From positions 1,798,001-1,862,000 of the forward strand of contig CBDFIL010000003.1 of assembly GCA_965248075.1 (NCBI GenBank): a DNA stretch of 64,000 bases. The letters are read 5' to 3'. Of the stretch, positions 8,392 through 16,825 are shown piece after piece (the first letter of the stretch is position 1; every line of letters begins with the position of its first letter). Origin of the DNA: VXNE01 sp965248075 (lineage in GTDB: Bacteria > Pseudomonadota > Gammaproteobacteria > Pseudomonadales > Azotimanducaceae). A program made the translations under genes and the position numbers. The notes under the pieces were generated by a model. It had not been told where the DNA came from. It worked only from the letters and a program-made list of their open reading frames with translations, and did no database searches.

Positions 8392-9999
8392 TCAGGGGTC
8401 GATCAGCACGCCCGGATTGAGAATCCCGTTCGGGTCGAGCCGTCGTTTTGCCGCCTTCAGCACCTCCGCGAAGAGCTCCGGACGCTGGCGGTCCCAGCCC
8501 GGCCGGTGCATGCGGCCCACCGCATGGTGGTGCGTCACCGTACCGCCCGCGTCGACGACGGCAGCCATCGCCGCGTCCTTGACGATGGCCCATTGCTCGG
8601 ACTCGCCGCCGAGCGCAGCGGGTCCATTCCAGCTGTAGTACGGCGCCGGGCCGTCCGGGTAGACGTGCGTGAAACGGCACGAGAGTGACGCACCCGTCCC
8701 GAGCACCTCATCGAGCACCGGTCGCATGCGCCCCCGTACGGCCGCGTCGAACTCCGGCCAGCGATCCCAGGTGATCGCCGTCTCGAAGGTGTCGGAGAGA
8801 AGCCCCAGGCCGTTGTTCACCCCCGCATTGACGCCGATGAAGGCATTGCGCCAGGCGCCCACCGCACCGTCGCGCCCCGTCGCCTTCCCGCTGCCATCGT
8901 CGATGCGGATCTCGTCATCGGCGACCTGCCCTGCGTGATCCCGGGCGATGGCGACCGCTTCGCGGATGGGCTCGCCCTGCGGCACGTCCGCGGACTCGAA
9001 GCCGACGATCAGCAGCGCGGACGTGCCGTCGAGCGCGGCACTCGCCCGGGCTTCGACCGGGTCGAGAATGCGCAGGTTCGCGGGCCACAGCTTCGCCTGC
9101 ACGATGGCGCGCACCGCCTCGCTGCCCGTGTGCCAGTCGGGGAAGACGATGCCGGCCGTCGCGCGAAAGCGTGGCCTTTTCTGCAGGCGCAGCCAGCACT
9201 CGCTGATGATGCCGAGCGTCCCTTCCGAACCCACGACCAGCCGGTCCGGGCTCGGCCCCGCGCCGCTGCCGGGCAGCCGCCGCGTTTCCATCCATCCCGC
9301 CGGAGACAGCATGCGCGTCGATTCGACGAAGTCGTCGATGTGCGTGTGGTTGGTAGCGTAGTGTCCGCCGGAGCGCGTCGCTACCCAGCCACCGACCGTG
9401 GACCAGGGGAAACTCTGGGGGAAGTGACGCAGCGTCAGCCCCATCGGGCGCAGGGCCGCTTCCAGGTCCGGCCCCAGGATGCCGGCCTGGAACCTGCCGG
9501 CGCGCGAGATCTCGTCGATCTCGACGACTTCGCTCAGATGGTCCAGATCGATGCTGACCGCCGCCTCGGCAGTCTCCGGAACATTCAGTCCCCAAACCAC
9601 CGATGTCCCGCCGCCATACGGGATCGCCGTGTAGCGTCCGGCGTCGCACCACTCGAGCACCGCTTCGAGTTCCGCTTCCGTGCGCGGATGCGCCACCGCG
9701 TCCGGCGGATTTTCGAACACGCCGCGCAGCGCTTTCAGCAACTCCATGCCGTGTCCGCCGTAGGTATGCGTCGCCCGCTCGGCGTGCTCGGCGTTCACGA
9801 ACTCCGCCAGGCGCGACGGGATGTCGATGCGGGGCGGCCGCAGCGCCACATCCTCGATGGCCGGAATCGGCGGCGGGACGACCGGGCGGCCGAAGCGGGC
9901 CGACAGGCGCTCTGCCGCGGCCTGACGTTCCGCTTGCGACGGCTCGTCCGAGACGTAACCCCAAGTCCAGAAGCTGCGCAGTTCCGTGCGTGCGGCCAC
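8392..9999 (-). CDS. FAD-binding oxidoreductase, alkyldihydroxyacetonephosphate synthase-like
   Basis: This protein of 535 residues belongs to the VAO/PCMH flavoprotein family. The FAD-binding half shows IPYGGGTSVVWGL, RAGRFQAGILGPDLEAALRP, GLTLRHFPQSFPWSTVGGWV, TRSGGHYAT and VVGSEGTLGIISE. The C-terminal half contains CRFTHVYPDGPAPYYSW and a histidine run, GGTVTHHHAVGRMH, matching the active-site His cluster of alkyl-DHAP synthases; it ends RLDPNGILNPGVL. The GTG at 9999 is preceded by GAGGAAGAAGG. The true reaction may be a lactate-type or glycolate-type dehydrogenase; the ether-lipid assignment rests on the HHH motif. It is upstream of, and coupled to, the YejA-like gene. Confidence 0.85.
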   Translation of the reverse strand: MAARTELRSFWTWGYVSDEPSQAERQAAAERLSARFGRPVVPPPIPAIEDVALRPPRIDIPSRLAEFVNAEHAERATHTYGGHGMELLKALRGVFENPPDAVAHPRTEAELEAVLEWCDAGRYTAIPYGGGTSVVWGLNVPETAEAAVSIDLDHLSEVVEIDEISRAGRFQAGILGPDLEAALRPMGLTLRHFPQSFPWSTVGGWVATRSGGHYATNHTHIDDFVESTRMLSPAGWMETRRLPGSGAGPSPDRLVVGSEGTLGIISECWLRLQKRPRFRATAGIVFPDWHTGSEAVRAIVQAKLWPANLRILDPVEARASAALDGTSALLIVGFESADVPQGEPIREAVAIARDHAGQVADDEIRIDDGSGKATGRDGAVGAWRNAFIGVNAGVNNGLGLLSDTFETAITWDRWPEFDAAVRGRMRPVLDEVLGTGASLSCRFTHVYPDGPAPYYSWNGPAALGGESEQWAIVKDAAMAAVVDAGGTVTHHHAVGRMHRPGWDRQRPELFAEVLKAAKRRLDPNGILNPGVLIDP

Positions 10000-10143
10000 C
10001 CTTCTTCCTCGATCCAGAATGCGATGCGGTAAGCTACCACGCCGCTGGCGCCCACAAGACCGGTCACTCCGGTCCGGGCAGACACATATCTGCCCCAGCC
10101 GCCGCCGAGAGCCGAAGAGAGCCAAGAAGGAAGCCCTCCCACC

Positions 10144-10521
10144 ATGCGCGTAGCCGCCATCGCCGTCGCACAACGTTTCATCGACGCGTTCAACGCACAG
10201 GATCACGAGGCGCTTGCGGATACCCTGAACTACCCCCACATCCGCCTGGCGAACGGCGCGTTCACGACCATCGCGACGCGCGATGCGTTCATCGAGCGCA
10301 GCCGCGCCGGCCGGGCCCGTCTCGAAGCAGAGGGCTGGGACCACACCACCGTCGAGGCTATCGATGCGGTACACGCCGGCGACGACAAGGTGCACCTCGC
10401 GCTCTCCGTGGACCGCCGCCACGCCGACGGCACCGTCTACAAGCACTTCGAGACGCTCTGGATCGCCACCCGCGTGGACGGGCACTGGGGCATCCAGTTC
10501 CGGTCGAGCTACCTGCGTTAG
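10144..10521 (+). CDS. NTF2-like (SnoaL/DUF4440 type) protein
   Basis: This small protein of 125 residues starts with a helix (AQRFIDAFNAQDHEALADTL) and continues with a curved sheet (LWIATRVDGHWGIQFRSSYL), the normal NTF2-like cone fold. Many such proteins bind or isomerise small hydrophobic molecules, but no specific active-site set can be named here. It ends two bases before the ATG of a PaaI-type thioesterase, so the two form an operon. There is a long non-coding gap on its 5' side facing the FAD oxidase gene. Confidence 0.75.
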   Translation: MRVAAIAVAQRFIDAFNAQDHEALADTLNYPHIRLANGAFTTIATRDAFIERSRAGRARLEAEGWDHTTVEAIDAVHAGDDKVHLALSVDRRHADGTVYKHFETLWIATRVDGHWGIQFRSSYLR

Positions 10522-10523
10522 CC

Positions 10524-10928
10524 ATGGGTCTCGGCCGGGTCAGAGAGATCGCGCAGGAGGGCTTCGCCCGCACGCTGGGCATCGAACTCGTCGACTGTGC
10601 TCCGGACCGGGTGGTGATGCGGATGCCGTACCGCCCGCACCTCGGCATCGGGCGGATTCACGGCGGCGCGATCAGTGCGTTCATCGACACCGCCGCCACG
10701 GCCGCGTTCTGGTCGCTGCCGGACCCACCTCCGAACGCGCGCGGCGCCACCGTCGGCTTCACCATCCACTTCCTGCGCCTCGCCGTCGGAACCGACCTCA
10801 CGGCAACGTCCACCGTGCGTCGCCGCGGCGGCACGATCTCCGTGGGCGAGGTGTGCGTGACAGACCCGGCCGGCAACGAGATCGCCACGGCAGTGGTCAC
10901 CTACAAGCTCGACGCCGGGCGGAAGTAA
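10524..10928 (+). CDS. PaaI-family hotdog-fold thioesterase
   Basis: This protein of 134 residues carries the hotdog signature IGRIHGGAISAFIDTAATAA, where the HGG followed by an acidic residue on the central helix is the hallmark of PaaI/HGG thioesterases, and a terminal GNEIATAVVTYKL strand. It would hydrolyse an acyl-CoA or aryl-CoA thioester. It starts two bases after the NTF2-like gene. I used the ATG at 10524; the frame is open far upstream, but that region overlaps the previous gene and reads as non-coding. Confidence 0.85.
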   Translation: MGLGRVREIAQEGFARTLGIELVDCAPDRVVMRMPYRPHLGIGRIHGGAISAFIDTAATAAFWSLPDPPPNARGATVGFTIHFLRLAVGTDLTATSTVRRRGGTISVGEVCVTDPAGNEIATAVVTYKLDAGRK

Positions 10929-10997
10929 GCAAAGTCGCACGGACGGATCAGCCTCGAACGGAACAAATCCGCTCGCGGCTGATTCGGCACGGGGCTC

Positions 10998-11073
10998 GTA
11001 GGGGCGACGCTTGTCGTCGCCCGTGTCGAGCCCGTGCACGATTTCGAAACGGGACGCCACAAGGGCGTCCCCT
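10998..11073. repeat. Palindromic repeat, family 1 (paired REP-like), copy 1
   Basis: Starts GTAGGGGCGACGC and runs into the mirrored GTCGTCGCCC; after a short linker a second palindrome follows (GGGACGCC / GGCGTCCC) and the copy ends CCCCT. The two outer ends are inverted relative to each other. It has the same plan as the copies at 20731-20793 with 22372-22386, 34290-34385 and 39643-39726, with somewhat diverged stems. Confidence 0.8.
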
Positions 11074-11090
11074 CGCATGGAACAAACGAT

Positions 11091-11202
11091 GACGGGAGCG
11101 CAGCGACCGGCGGCGATTGGTCCATACGGGGTCGGCGTGGCTGGGCCGGAGGCGGCGCCGGCGCGTAGCGGCAGCGAAGCGCCGGACCGGCTATGGGGCG
11201 CT
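11091..11202. repeat. Palindromic repeat, family 3, copy 1
   Basis: The core reads CGGCGTGGCTGGGCCGGAGG, then an inverted pair CCGGCGC / GCGCCGG, then ACCGGCTATGGGGCGCT. The same ends occur at 24246-24319 with a different loop. Similarity extends about 40 bases further left (GACCG-CGG-...-TCCAT). This copy is intergenic, between the thioesterase and the sulfatase; the other lies inside abiEii. Confidence 0.75.
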
Positions 11203-11328
11203 ACGGCCCGCGCCAGGACCATGCATGCGTTCCTGCGGTGCGCCACGCCGACCCACGCCGACGGTCGCCGGTTGCAAACCCCGACCGGCTCTCCTACTTT
11301 GACTCCCACCCCCATGCGCGGAGTCCCC

Positions 11329-12780
11329 ATGAAAGCCGTCTTCGTCCTGCTCGATAGCCTGAACCGCAACTACCTGCCGATCTACAGCAACGACTGGGTC
11401 CGCGCCCCCAACATCGACCGGTTGGCGAAGAAGGGCGTCGTGCACGACAACCACTGGCTGGGTTCGGCGCCCTGCATGCCCGCACGCCGGGACATCCTGA
11501 CCGGGCGGCTCAACTTCCTCGAGCGGCCGTGGGGCGCCATCGAACCGTTCGACGTGCCGTTCCCCGGGCTGCTGCGGAAGGCCGGTATCCGCTCGCACAT
11601 GGAGACCGACCACTACCACTACTTCCACGTCGGCGGCGAGAACTACCACACGCAGTTCGACACCTATCAGTTCCACCGCGGACAGGAGAACGACTGCTGG
11701 CAGTCGCGCGCCCGGCCTCCCGCGGAACCGGAACACCTCGGCCGGTGGACGGAGCAGTACGCGCTGAACGCCGAGCGGTTCACGTCCGCGGCCGAGTTCC
11801 CGACCCCGAAGACCTTCCTCGGCGCCGTCGACTGGCTGCAGCGCAACGAGGGGACGGACGACTTCCTGCTCTGGGTGGAGGGCTTCGATCCGCACGAGCC
11901 GTTCGACTGTCCGCGTGCCTATGTCGACCAATACGGCGACGACTGGACCGGCCCCGTCAACATGTGGACCGGCTACGATGCGGCCGAAGGCGGGGACGAC
12001 GCCATCCGGCACCTGCGCCGGCAGTACGCGGGCACCCTCTCGATGGCCGACGAGTTCCTCGGCAAGCTGCTCGATGAGCTGGAGCGCCAGGGCATCTTCG
12101 ACGAGACGCTCATCATCCTCACCACCGACCACGGCCACCTGATCGGCGAACACGGCTGCACCGGCAAGAACCGCTGGCACGCCTGGAACGAGCTCGGCAA
12201 CCTGCCGTTGGTCGCCAAGCTGCCGGGGAACCGGAATGCCGGCCAGCGGCGCGGGCAACTCAGCCAGAACATCGACGTGATGCCGACGTTGCTCGACTAC
12301 TTCGGCATCGAATGTCCGCATGCGATCCACGGCGAGTCGCTGCGCGGGGTGTTCGAGCGGGACGCCGCCGTGGCGCGGGAAGCCGTCCTGTATGGCTGGT
12401 TCGGCATGCCGGTCAACGTGACCGACGGCGAGCACACCTACATGCGCGCCGCCGCGCGAGCGGAGAACGCGCCGCTGTACATGCACTACCAGGTGCCGAC
12501 GTCGTACCACTTCCACAGCCTGCCGGGAGCCGGCATGTTCCGGGACGCGGAGTTGGGCAAGTTCCTGCCGTATACCGACATGCCCGTCATCCGGGCGCGC
12601 TCGACGATGCGCAGGACGGACATTGTCCGGGCGTCGCAGTTGTTCGACATCCGCAACGATCCGGAGCAGGCGCAGAACCTCCTCGGGAGCGCCGCCGAGG
12701 CACGGTACGTGGAGTTGCTCCGACGGACCATGGAGCGGGCGGATGCGCCGCCTTCGCAGTATGCGCGGCTTGGCCTGTAG
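11329..12780 (+). CDS. Sulfatase family hydrolase (type I, formylglycine-dependent)
   Basis: This protein of 483 residues has the sulfatase core. N-terminal FVLLDSLNRNYLPIY supplies metal-site acidic residues, and SAPCMPARRDILTGR carries the C-x-P-x-R signature with Cys49 as the residue converted to formylglycine. Later come LWVEGFDPHEPFD, LIILTTDHGHLIGEHG and GKNRWHAW. It hydrolyses a sulfate ester (or possibly a phosphonate ester) on an unknown substrate. No signal peptide is evident from the ATG at 11329, so it looks cytoplasmic, which is unusual for polysaccharide sulfatases. The ATG is preceded by GCGGAG at good spacing; an ATG five codons earlier is possible. No maturase is adjacent. 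Confidence 0.9.
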   Translation: MKAVFVLLDSLNRNYLPIYSNDWVRAPNIDRLAKKGVVHDNHWLGSAPCMPARRDILTGRLNFLERPWGAIEPFDVPFPGLLRKAGIRSHMETDHYHYFHVGGENYHTQFDTYQFHRGQENDCWQSRARPPAEPEHLGRWTEQYALNAERFTSAAEFPTPKTFLGAVDWLQRNEGTDDFLLWVEGFDPHEPFDCPRAYVDQYGDDWTGPVNMWTGYDAAEGGDDAIRHLRRQYAGTLSMADEFLGKLLDELERQGIFDETLIILTTDHGHLIGEHGCTGKNRWHAWNELGNLPLVAKLPGNRNAGQRRGQLSQNIDVMPTLLDYFGIECPHAIHGESLRGVFERDAAVAREAVLYGWFGMPVNVTDGEHTYMRAAARAENAPLYMHYQVPTSYHFHSLPGAGMFRDAELGKFLPYTDMPVIRARSTMRRTDIVRASQLFDIRNDPEQAQNLLGSAAEARYVELLRRTMERADAPPSQYARLGL

Positions 12781-12804
12781 CGCCCTCGGCACCAGAGAGC
12801 TGAC

Positions 12805-13485
12805 ATGAGCGCGGTCGTCGCGGCCGTGCTGCTGCTGGCAGTCGCTGCCCCCGACAGCCGCGCACTCTCCCTGTTCCGATCCGTCGCCGAAAGCAACCCA
12901 CCGACGGACGATCGGCTGTCCTGCAGCTATACGACGGTGGCCAGGGTCGAAGGACGCCTGATGGAAGAACGCTTCACACCGGAAGCAGGCTGGCAACTCC
13001 TGGCCATCAACGAACGGGCGCCGACGCGCGAGGAACTCGAGCGCTACGAACGCGGCGCCACGGACCGGCGCCGCCGCGGTCAGCCGACCGAATTCGACCT
13101 CGGCGCCACGGCGCGCGAGGACACCGTCGCACTCGCGGCCGAGGACTACGAGACGCTGACCTTCACCTTCGCCCTGGCGCCTTCGGAAGACGGTCCCCCG
13201 GAGGCATTCCTCGACAAGCTCCAGGGGACGCTGACGGTCCGCAAGTCGGGTTTCGTCCCCACGCGCTTCGTCCTCGAGGCCCTCGACGAGGTATCGCCCG
13301 CGCCGACCGTCACCGTCCGCGAGTTCCGCCAGGAGATGAGCTTCCTTCGCGACCCCGACCTCGACGCGCTGCTGGTCGAGGAGTTGCAGTTCTCCATCCG
13401 GGGCCGGGCATTCCTGTTCCGCACCCTCGACGACAACCGCAGGGTGCGCTACCGGGACTACGACTGCTCACCGCTGTCGCCATAG
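12805..13485 (+). CDS. Hypothetical exported protein
   Basis: This protein of 226 residues begins with a hydrophobic leader (MSAVVAAVLLLAVAAPDSRA), suggesting export to the periplasm. The mature part is rich in Arg and Glu, with predicted alternating beta strands (YETLTFTFALAP, GTLTVRKSGFVPTRFVLEAL) and one Cys near each end (RLSCSYTTVA, YRDYDCSPLSP) that could pair. I do not recognise a family. It starts 24 bases after the sulfatase stop on the same strand and is likely co-transcribed, so a role near sulfatase substrate handling is conceivable but unproven. Confidence 0.6.
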   Translation: MSAVVAAVLLLAVAAPDSRALSLFRSVAESNPPTDDRLSCSYTTVARVEGRLMEERFTPEAGWQLLAINERAPTREELERYERGATDRRRRGQPTEFDLGATAREDTVALAAEDYETLTFTFALAPSEDGPPEAFLDKLQGTLTVRKSGFVPTRFVLEALDEVSPAPTVTVREFRQEMSFLRDPDLDALLVEELQFSIRGRAFLFRTLDDNRRVRYRDYDCSPLSP

Positions 13486-13570
13486 CGCATGTTCCGCCGT
13501 ATAGTCGGACGCGACCTGCGTCGCCAACCGCACGGGCGGGGATGCCACCGTACCGATCGGGAGACCGACG

Positions 13571-14946
13571 CTGAGCGACGACCCCTACACCATCCGGCCC
13601 GGCGAGACCCGGGAACCGCCCGTGGGGCTCCTCGGCCGCATGCGCAATCTTGGTCCGGGTATCGTCGTGTCGGGTTCCATCGTCGGTTCGGGCGAGATTC
13701 TGCTCACGGCGGGACTCGGCGCGGCCGTCGGCTTCGTGCTCCTCTGGTGGGTGCTCCTCTCCTGCTGGATCAAGTCCCTGATCCAGGCGGAACTCGCACG
13801 CTACGTGGTCACGACCGGGGACACCTACCTGCGCGCGCTGAACCGGCTGCCCGGCAAGCTCCGGTTCTTCAACATGGAACGGGTCGCCTGGCCCGTCTGG
13901 CTCGGCCTGGTGGGCTTCGTGCCGGCATCCTCATTGGCGGCGGGATCATCGGCGGGGCCGGGCAGGCGCTTGGACTGCTCCTCGAACCCTTCGTGCCGGC
14001 ACTGAACGAGACGTGGGCCACCGTCTCGGCCGCCGCACTGGTCATGCTGATCCTCGGCACCGGTGCGTACATGCGCCTCGAGAAGGTGATGCTGGTCCTC
14101 GTGATGAGCTTCACGGCGGCGACGATCGTGTCGGCGCTCCTCATGCAGACGACGGACTTCCGGGCCACCCCGGCCGACCTGCTCTCCGGCCTCACCTTCG
14201 ACTTCCCCCTCGAACACGCGGTGCTGGCGCTCGCCATGTACGGAGCGACCGGCGTCGCTTCGGGAGAGATCGCGGCCTACACCTACTGGTGCGTCGAGAA
14301 GGGTTACCCGACGTTCATCGGCGGGGACCACGACGATCCCGGATGGGTCGCCCGCGCACGGGGATGGGTGCGCGTGGTGCAGACCGACGTGTGGGTCACG
14401 CTCTTCATCCTGACCCTCGCGACGCTGTCGTTCTATTTCCTCGGCGCCGGCGTGCTGCATCGCATCGGCGAACAGCCGGCCGGTTCCGACACCATCTCGG
14501 TCCTGTCCCGGATGTACACCCAGACCCTCGGCCCCTGGTCCTTCTGGCTCTTCAGCTTCGGCGCCTTCTGCATCCTGTTCTCGACGTCGCTGTCCGGCAT
14601 CGGCGCCGGCTCGCGCAGTTTCCCGGACCTGCTGGTGACCCTCGGCTTCATCCCGCGCAGCAACCTGGCGCTGCGCCGCAAGTGGATCACGGGTTACATC
14701 ATCGCGATGCCCATGGTGAGCTGCGGGCTCTACCTGTGGTTCCCGCAGCCGATCGTGCTGGTCACCTTCGGCGCCACCTACGGGGCGTTCATGCTGCCCC
14801 TGCAGAGCTTCCTGACGTTCTACCTGCAGAAACGCCGCATGGACCCCCGCGTCCTGCCGGGGGCCTGGGTGCGATGGGCGATCGCCGGGATCTTCCTGGT
14901 GCAGGCGTTCCTGTCGCTGTTCATCATCCGGAACATCCTGATTTGA
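13571..14946 (+). pseudogene. Nramp-like divalent metal transporter with a -1 frameshift
   Basis: The reading from 13571 (SDDPYTIRPGETREPP, then LGPGIVVSGSIVGSGEILLT) and a downstream reading to 14946 (AGILIGGGIIGGAGQAL to FLSLFIIRNILI) together make one complete Nramp-family membrane protein with about eleven hydrophobic segments. The two parts are in different frames. At about 13919 the conserved sequence needs one extra base between GGCTTCGT and GCCGGCATC. The best start is a CTG at 13571, because homologues start MSDDPYTI and GGGAG lies upstream; the first ordinary codon, GTG at 13622, would remove conserved residues. Nramp-like proteins import Mn, Fe or Mg. If the base loss is a consensus error the gene is intact. 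Confidence 0.8.
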
Positions 14947-14950
14947 GGGG

Positions 14951-15670
14951 TCAGGGGTTGTCCCGAAGCCGGTAGTGGTACCGCCCGGCCACCCTCATCC
15001 CGAGCGCCTCGTAGAGCGCGATGGCCGGAACGTTCGACGCCAGGACCACGAGGAGCAGGAAGTCCGCTCCGCTCCCGACCGCGAATCGGGCTGCTGCCTG
15101 CATCAGCACCCGTGCCACGCCCCGGCGCCGGAAGGCCGGCAGCACCTCGACCGTGTGGACCATGGAGACCGCATCGCCGGCTGCGACGAACGCCGTTCCC
15201 GCCGGTCGCCCGTCCACTCGGGAAAGCAGGAATCTCTTCGGCACGACCACCCTGTCCATCACCGCCCACCTCGCCGGGCCGATGCCACCCGTCTCCCAGA
15301 TGACCTCGTGGGCTTTCGTACGGACGCTGGAGGATTCGACGCAGGGATGCGCGCATCGATCGCCCGAGGCAATGTCCGCCAGGATGTTGGCCCGCGCGGC
15401 GTAGACAAGCGTCGGATCGACGATGTCGTAGCCACGCGCTGCGAGCCTGGCGTCGAGCGAGGCGTCATCGGATGTCAGCCGAAAGAGCGGATCCTGACCG
15501 AGCGCCCGCATCGACGCTTCGCCGACGGCCAGGTCCCCCGAACCGGACGCAGCGGACACGCGCTTGCCTCCATTCGCGCCCTGGCGCACCCGCCATCCGC
15601 CGATTTCCGCGGTCTCGGCGGGGGGCCAGGTCGCATGCAGCGCATCGAAGATGCGTTCCTGGTCGATCAA
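14951..15670 (-). CDS. GNAT-family N-acetyltransferase
   Basis: This protein of 239 residues carries the GNAT acetyl-CoA site in the C-terminal half: VSMVHTVEVLPAFRRRGVAR (motif A with R-R-x-G-V/A), then LLLVVLASNVPAIALYEALGMRVAGRYHYR (motif B, ALYEALGM). The N-terminal half is a degenerate second GNAT lobe. The acceptor is unknown. The start is a TTG at 15670; no ATG precedes the conserved region. It lies 47 bases downstream of the glutathione peroxidase gene on the same strand. Confidence 0.8.
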   Translation of the reverse strand: MIDQERIFDALHATWPPAETAEIGGWRVRQGANGGKRVSAASGSGDLAVGEASMRALGQDPLFRLTSDDASLDARLAARGYDIVDPTLVYAARANILADIASGDRCAHPCVESSSVRTKAHEVIWETGGIGPARWAVMDRVVVPKRFLLSRVDGRPAGTAFVAAGDAVSMVHTVEVLPAFRRRGVARVLMQAAARFAVGSGADFLLLVVLASNVPAIALYEALGMRVAGRYHYRLRDNP

Positions 15671-15717
15671 GTCAGGCGGCCTCGCGGTTGCGCCCCGACC
15701 GGACGGAACTCCCGCGA

Positions 15718-16185
15718 CTACAGACCGCGCGCCGAGAGATCCTCGGCAACCTGCTTCGGCGTGACCTTGGGCTCGTACCGCGCCAGGACCTCCCCGTCAC
15801 CGCTGACCAGGAACTTGGTGTAGTTCCACGCGATGGCCTTGCCACCACCCGCTTCCTGCTCCTTGAGGAAGCGGTAGAGGTCGCAGGCGCCGGCGCCGTT
15901 CACTTCGATCTTCTCGAACATCTGGAAGTTCGCGTCATAGCGCGACTTCGCGAACTTGAGGATCTGCGCGTTCGTTCCCGGTTCCTGCCTGCCGAACTGG
16001 TTGCACGGAAATCCGAGCACCGTCACCTTGCCTGCCGATTCCAATGTACGCAGACCTGCGTACTGACCCGTGAAGCCTCACTGGCTGGCGAGGTTGACGA
16101 CCAGGCAGGCCTGTCCCTTGTACTGCTCGAAGGAGAGCGGTTCGCCGGTGATGGCGTTCATCGTCAGATCGTGGAACTCGGACAT
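15718..16185 (-). CDS. Glutathione peroxidase with selenocysteine encoded by an in-frame UGA
   Basis: Starting from the ATG at 16185 the translation is MSEFHDLTMNAITGEPLSFE, then QYKGQACLVVNLASQ, a TGA at 16080-16078 (codon 36), and GFTGQYAGLRTL onward. The TGA falls exactly at the peroxidatic residue of the family, NVASxUGxT, normally Sec or Cys. The rest of the fold is intact in the same frame: VLGFPCNQFGRQEPGTN (the Gln signature), WNYTKFLVSGDGEVLARYEP (the Trp-Asn signature). Total length is 155 residues, normal for bacterial GPx. A bacterial SECIS-like hairpin follows the TGA. The enzyme would reduce peroxides with a thiol donor. Readthrough needs SelA, SelB, SelC and SelD elsewhere in the genome. 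Confidence 0.88.
16046..16063 (-). promoter_or_regulatory. Bacterial SECIS element in the glutathione peroxidase mRNA
   Basis: Fourteen bases after the in-frame UGA the mRNA reads GUACGCAGGUCUGCGUAC: a perfect 7-bp stem (GUACGCA/UGCGUAC) closed by a GGUC loop. The E. coli fdhF SECIS, which binds SelB, has the same GCAGGUCUGC apex at a similar distance from its UGA. Stem, loop and spacing together strongly support selenocysteine insertion rather than termination. Confidence 0.88.
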
Positions 16186-16404
16186 GGGGACTCGCCTGCA
16201 ACCTTCTTGGACGAGAGACTATGCCGAGGGCGTGTCGAAATCCACGTCCATGGCACCAAACGGAACGACCAGCGCGCGGTTCCGCTCCGGTACCTGGCCA
16301 AGGACGCCGCAACGCTGGGCCGCGTCTTGTTCGCGTCCGTCAGTGCCGAACCAGACGAACTCCGCGGTAACCCAAGCGACCTTCCAGGCAATTTCGAAAC
16401 CACA

Positions 16405-16668
16405 TCATCGGGCATGGGCTTGCTCACGATCAAACCCATGGTCGTCGGGTATCGGCAAGGCGCGCTCCCGCATGCGTTCGACTGCCAGCGCGCGACGCTC
16501 GTCCCGCGTGAGAACGGGTGGGCTCTGCGCAGCCACCACTGCCAACTCGTCTCCCGGTTTCAAGCCCAGACCTGCCACCAGCGCCTTCCGAAGCCATACC
16601 GCAAGGCCGTTGCCCCACTTGAAGACCCGCACACCTGTCACCCTGTATTTCCCTGGCGTGCCGTACAT
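16405..16668 (-). CDS. AbrB/MazE-type DNA-binding protein (antitoxin-like)
   Basis: This is a small protein of about 87 residues. VRVFKWGNGLAVWLRKALVA then GLGLKPGDELAVV is the swapped-hairpin AbrB fold of MazE/VapB antitoxins, followed by a charged tail. Its start is uncertain: the ATG at 16668 has AGG two bases upstream, and a GTG at 16632 would begin exactly at the conserved VRVFKWGN. No PIN or MazF toxin is visible downstream. The 220 bases to the peroxidase gene contain only a short coding-like stretch (WKVAWVTAEFVWFGTDG) without a start, so the toxin may have been lost. Confidence 0.7.
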   Translation of the reverse strand: MYGTPGKYRVTGVRVFKWGNGLAVWLRKALVAGLGLKPGDELAVVAAQSPPVLTRDERRALAVERMRERALPIPDDHGFDREQAHAR

Positions 16669-16825
16669 CCTGCCGCATGCCTTGTCGGATGCAAGCCCTT
16701 GCTGACGACCACCCCACGCGAAGCCACAGCGAAGCCGAAGGCCCCGGGCGTGGGCCGCTTCCATGGACCAGACGCCCGCAGTCGCTTACCCTCCTGCCGC
16801 CATCCACTCGCGGACGACTCCCAGA

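Noticed and set aside
6291..8420. Very long open frame on the plus strand opposite the YejA-like gene
   Set aside because: Composition is Arg/Val/Gln-rich without any family pattern; it is the antisense shadow typical of GC-rich genes. The minus-strand reading has clear family 5 motifs.
16206..16400. Short minus-strand coding-like stretch between the AbrB-type gene and the peroxidase (WKVAWVTAEFVWFGTDG)
   Set aside because: It looks protein-like but has no start codon after the preceding stop and no family I can name; too weak to list as a gene.
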